The notes under the pieces are model-generated. The model did not search any database. It was not told the DNA's origin and was given only the letters and a program-made list of their open reading frames with translations. The translations under genes were made by a program, and so were the position numbers. This document shows positions 63,073 to 64,000 of a stretch of DNA of 64,000 nt, one piece after another. Position 1 is the stretch's first letter, and every line of letters starts with the position of its first letter. The DNA comes from Atopostipes sp963558565 (GTDB lineage: Bacteria > Bacillota > Bacilli > Lactobacillales > Carnobacteriaceae_A). Location of the stretch: the NCBI GenBank assembly GCA_963558565.1, contig CAUWGX010000002.1, positions 124,001 to 188,000 of the forward strand, given 5' to 3'.

Positions 63073-64000
63073 AAAATATCGAATTACAAAATTTTCGTAA
63101 TTACGACACAACGGAGTTATCTTTTTCACCGTCTATTAATGTACTGATTGGGGAAAACGCTCAAGGTAAAACAAATCTGATTGAAAGTATTTATTTTTTA
63201 GCGATGTCTCGGAGTCATCGAACCTCTCGAGATCGCGAATTAATACGGTGGGATAGCGATTTTTCTAAAGTAAAAGGTCTATTAAAAAAGAAGTCACATT
63301 CAGTTCCTCTAGAAATTATTTTGTCTAAGCGTGGTAAAATGGCTAAATTAAACCATTTAGAACAAAAGAAGCTTAGCGACTATATTGGACAACTGAATGT
63401 GATTTTATTTGCCCCAGAAGATTTATCTTTAGTGAAAGGTTCCCCGTCTGTACGTCGTAAGTTCATTGATATGGAATTGGGGCAAATGAATAAAATTTAT
63501 TTACACCATTTAGCACAATATCAACGAATTTTAAAACAACGCAATCAATTTTTAAAACAAGCACGTTATGATTCCAATTATGACAAGGTTTATTTAGAAG
63601 TACTCACGGAACAGTTAGCAGCTGAAGGCGCTGAGGTACTGTATGCCCGTTTTCGTTTCGTAAAACGTTTAAATAACTGGGCCCAAGCTGTGCAAGCAGA
63701 TATTTCAAATGACAAAGAAGAGCTGCATATCCGTTACAAAACAACAGCGAATGCGACGGCTGAAATGAGTGTTGAAACAATATTTGCCGGTTTGAAAGAA
63801 GATTATCAAACAGCCGAAACGCAAGAAATCGATCAGGGGACTACAACGATTGGGCCTCACCGAGACGATCTCGTTTTTTACGTGAATGAACGTAATGTAC
63901 AGACTTATGGTTCGCAAGGCCAACAAAGGACAACCGCTTTGAGTTTAAAGCTAGCTGAAATTGAGTTGATGCACGAGATTACGGGGGAGTATCCGATTCT
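63063..64000 (+). CDS. recF: DNA replication and repair protein RecF, N-terminal part (runs off the right edge)
   Basis: 312 codons are visible, starting MYLENIELQNFRNYD. The Walker A motif is IGENAQGKTNLIES, and FAPEDLSLVKGSP is a conserved RecF segment. IGPHRDDLVF and GSQGQQRTTALSLKLAE (signature motif) are also present. RecF loads RecA at gaps with RecO and RecR. It is translationally coupled to yaaA; the C-terminal Walker B lies beyond the window. Confidence 0.97.
   Translation, partial: MYLENIELQNFRNYDTTELSFSPSINVLIGENAQGKTNLIESIYFLAMSRSHRTSRDRELIRWDSDFSKVKGLLKKKSHSVPLEIILSKRGKMAKLNHLEQKKLSDYIGQLNVILFAPEDLSLVKGSPSVRRKFIDMELGQMNKIYLHHLAQYQRILKQRNQFLKQARYDSNYDKVYLEVLTEQLAAEGAEVLYARFRFVKRLNNWAQAVQADISNDKEELHIRYKTTANATAEMSVETIFAGLKEDYQTAETQEIDQGTTTIGPHRDDLVFYVNERNVQTYGSQGQQRTTALSLKLAEIELMHEITGEYPI

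Overview
The window comes from a low-GC Gram-positive bacterium of the Lactobacillales type, possibly Carnobacteriaceae or a relative (genus not resolvable from the sequence alone). The evidence is AT-rich DNA, strong AGGAGG-type ribosome binding sites, a chromosome origin in the order rpmH-rnpA side / dnaA / dnaN / yaaA / recF, mevalonate-pathway genes (mvaS, thiolase, class II HMG-CoA reductase), lac/cel-type PTS genes, a T-box leader, CcpA-type cre sites and an LPxTG surface protein.

Layout. 1-1.0 kb: the start of fabH leaving the window leftwards, with a promoter bracketed by two near-identical operators. 1.0-6.0 kb: a metal/redox cluster with an EF-hand-loop protein, two free-standing HMA metallochaperones, a P1B ATPase, a hemerythrin/RIC-like protein, an OsmC protein and a Crp/Fnr regulator. 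FNR-type boxes lie at about -41.5 of two promoters here. 6.3-9.4 kb: DegV, a NADH oxidase/peroxidase-family flavoprotein, an orphan tRNA-Val and a small membrane protein. 9.6-14.2 kb: a membrane protein, a membrane-anchored PstS-like protein of permuted order, a squalene/phytoene synthase-family protein and a multipass membrane protein. 14.3-19.7 kb: two M20 amidohydrolases, a CPA-type antiporter behind a fluoride riboswitch, and a T-box-controlled operon (DUF3100-like membrane protein, second membrane protein, amidohydrolase). 20.1-22.2 kb: two adjacent decaying genes (glycerophosphodiesterase, MFS transporter). 22.3-29.3 kb: a cellobiose/beta-glucoside-type PTS operon with its own PRD regulator and a cre site. 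29.7-39.6 kb: pckA, biotin ligase, a TIM-barrel-like protein, aspartate dehydrogenase, a GlcD-like oxidase, ArsR regulator plus HMG-CoA reductase, mscL, a gene remnant and paiA. 39.7-49.3 kb: a sortase-anchored 5'-nucleotidase with a frameshifted signal peptide, thiolase-mvaS, a YtxH protein, and the MurNAc-6-P salvage operon mupG-murQ-murR behind a structured leader. 50-64 kb: mnmG, mnmE, a DUF4282 protein, a KdgT-like permease, folC, jag, yidC, rnpA, rpmH, then dnaA, dnaN, yaaA and partial recF.

The replication origin is recognisable. DnaA boxes cluster upstream of dnaA, and between dnaA and dnaN tandem boxes abut a GC-rich step, DnaA-trio repeats and an AT-rich stretch. Genes to the left of the origin run mostly on the minus strand and those to the right on the plus strand, as expected for leading-strand bias.

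The most notable signals are regulatory: twin fabH operators, FNR boxes at -41.5, a fluoride riboswitch, a T-box on a transport/amidohydrolase operon, a structured leader on the MurNAc operon, a promoter-covering operator on arsR-mvaA, and two small intergenic arrays of related short motifs at 41/42-bp spacing. No phage, complete insertion sequence, CRISPR array or rRNA operon was seen.
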